Below are positions 63,067-64,000 of a stretch of DNA of 64,000 nucleotides, piece after piece; position 1 is the first letter of the stretch, and each line of letters opens with the position of its first letter. The translations under genes were made by a program, and so were the position numbers. The notes beneath the pieces were generated by a model. The model saw only the letters and a list, made by a program, of their open reading frames with translations, did not search any database and was not told the DNA's origin. Source of the stretch: VXNJ01 sp009840625. Lineage in GTDB: Bacteria; Chloroflexota; UBA11872; VXNJ01. The DNA lies in contig OZ242304.1 of assembly GCA_965207915.1 (NCBI GenBank), forward strand, positions 1,116,001 to 1,180,000. Direction: 5' to 3'.

Positions 63067-64000
63067 TTACGGGCTGGGGTCATCCACCTGCACGGTGATT
63101 ACATCTTTGTCGTGGTACTGCTGGTGCTGTACCGAGGTGGCATAGCGCCGCAGCAGGCGCAACGAGATTTCATTGTCCAGCGGCGTCTCTTCGTCGTGCA
63201 ACTGCAGTTGGCTGATCTGATCTTCCAGGTTTTCCTCGTTGCCTCCCCCAATGAACTCCAGGTCGGCGATGCTGCCCTCGCTGTTGGCCAGCACCACCAG
63301 GCGCCTGATTTCCTCATCCGCCGGTTCGGGATCAAGCGACAGTTCCGCTTCAAGATCCAGCGGCGCCAGGGTGAGCAGGGTCTCCTCGGCCACCGCCAGC
63401 AAACGCTCCCGCATCGGATCACCCCATTTGCGGCGGCGCACGAACTCCTCGATGAATTCGTTCAGTTCGGGCAGCGAATCTATGTGCAGCCGCGACTCGA
63501 ATCGCATCCGCCGCTGGCTGGTAAGTTCCAGGAAAATGACCGCCGCCATCGCGGTAAGGCCGCCGGTCGTAACCCCGCTTTTCAGCACCGTCCCCAGGAC
63601 TGAACCGAGGTTGGGCAAGTTGAACAGCCCGAACTGGAAGGCGGCGCCGATCCAGAACGAAACCCCGGCCACCAGCAGCTTCTGACGGTCCCGTTCGGTC
63701 TGGATCACGGTGCGGGCGCCGTCGACGAACAGCAGCCCGGTGATCATCACCAGGTAGCCGGTCATCACCGGTCCCGGAATGGAGCTCAGGAATCCGGAGA
63801 CCTTGGGCAGGAACGCGACCGCGATCAGGATCAAGCCCATCACGTATCCAACCCGCCTGGCGGCGACGCCGGTTATCTGGGTGAATCCAATAATCCCGGG
63901 GTTGACGATGTTGGGGACCGCTCCGGCCAGGCCGGCGGCGAAGTTGCCGGCGCCGGCGCCGGCCAATGCCCCCTGGACGGCGCGGAAGTCCACCGCCTGC
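63067..64000 (-). CDS. NCS2-type permease with C-terminal GHKL-like domain, 5' end beyond window
   Basis: The frame is open through the right edge (the GTG at 63993 is internal). The visible part has NCS2 helices (GAVPNIVNPGIIGFTQITGVAARRVGYVMG, ILIAVAFLPKVSGFLSSIPGPVMTGYLVM, VTTGGLTAMAAVIFLELTS) and ends in about 135 residues (SLPELNEFIEEFVRRRKW, RLLAVAEETLLTLA, ISLRLLRRYATSVQHQQYHDKDVI) matching the tail of the permease at 38577. The tail has the alpha/beta pattern of an RsbW-like HATPase but lacks the Asn of the N-box (Leu-Leu-Thr). Confidence 0.82.
   Translation of the reverse strand, partial: QAVDFRAVQGALAGAGAGNFAAGLAGAVPNIVNPGIIGFTQITGVAARRVGYVMGLILIAVAFLPKVSGFLSSIPGPVMTGYLVMITGLLFVDGARTVIQTERDRQKLLVAGVSFWIGAAFQFGLFNLPNLGSVLGTVLKSGVTTGGLTAMAAVIFLELTSQRRMRFESRLHIDSLPELNEFIEEFVRRRKWGDPMRERLLAVAEETLLTLAPLDLEAELSLDPEPADEEIRRLVVLANSEGSIADLEFIGGGNEENLEDQISQLQLHDEETPLDNEISLRLLRRYATSVQHQQYHDKDVITVQVDDPSP

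Overview
The window looks like a chromosome segment of a GC-rich (about 60% by eye) bacterium with frequent GTG and TTG starts. The housekeeping genes (primary-type sigma factor, rplU-rpmA, nadA, moaA, a SufR-like regulator with a cysteine desulfurase and an A-type Fe-S carrier) and the accessory load (PhyH dioxygenase, CocE/NonD hydrolase, RND and MFS transporters, solute permeases with an extra cytoplasmic domain) would fit a Chloroflexota lineage such as SAR202/Dehalococcoidia relatives. That assignment is an inference and was not tested.

Layout. 1-1377: 3' part of an IS1182-type transposase. 1.4-8.6 kb: a visibly AT-richer accessory patch with an SDR, an orphan DNA methyltransferase fused to a degenerate nuclease domain, an IS1595-type remnant, a zinc-ribbon protein, decayed coding sequence and a 520-aa protein with a SAP-like and a FokI-like PD-(D/E)XK domain. 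8.6-13.4 kb: a 638-codon membrane-protein gene split by a complete IS21 element with an 8-bp target duplication. 13.7-30.4 kb: mostly metabolic genes and transporters (CocE hydrolase, RND exporter, agmatinase, SDR, pabB, a four-gene minus-strand cluster MFS-MFS-nucleoside phosphorylase-methyltransferase, class III aminotransferase, PhyH). 30.4-32.0 kb: a complete IS1182-type element in a CTAG target. 32.0-42.9 kb: core genes (sufR-like, desulfurase, A-type carrier, moaA, sigma factor, beta-RFAP synthase homologue, NCS2 permease, nadA, rplU, rpmA, tRNA-Ala). 43-59 kb: an accessory island next to tRNA-Ala with a truncated SRPBCC gene, a 5'-truncated IS21, a frameshifted tyrosine recombinase, a 1620-aa secreted Cys-rich/Calx-beta/trypsin-like protein, a second surface protein, a HExxH lipoprotein split by IS481, a small membrane protein and a second 520-aa SAP/FokI-like protein. 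59.2-64 kb: VOC protein, ABC exporter pair, cytochrome c lipoprotein, sulfurtransferase and a second NCS2-type permease running off the edge.

The two most precise results are the gene reconstructions. Removing the IS21 (8956-11790) plus one copy of GCCCAAAG restores a single frame of 639 codons. Removing the IS481 (55559-56682) plus one copy of GGCTAGGG restores a single frame of 984 codons. Both inactivations are therefore recent. The best candidate for an undescribed system is the pair of equal-length SAP/FokI-like proteins at 6937-8499 and 57357-58919: each lies in an accessory, IS-disrupted neighbourhood, and the second sits in an operon-like row with a small membrane protein and the HExxH lipoprotein. 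A second candidate is the NCS2 permease family with a C-terminal GHKL-like domain lacking the Asn box, seen twice here.
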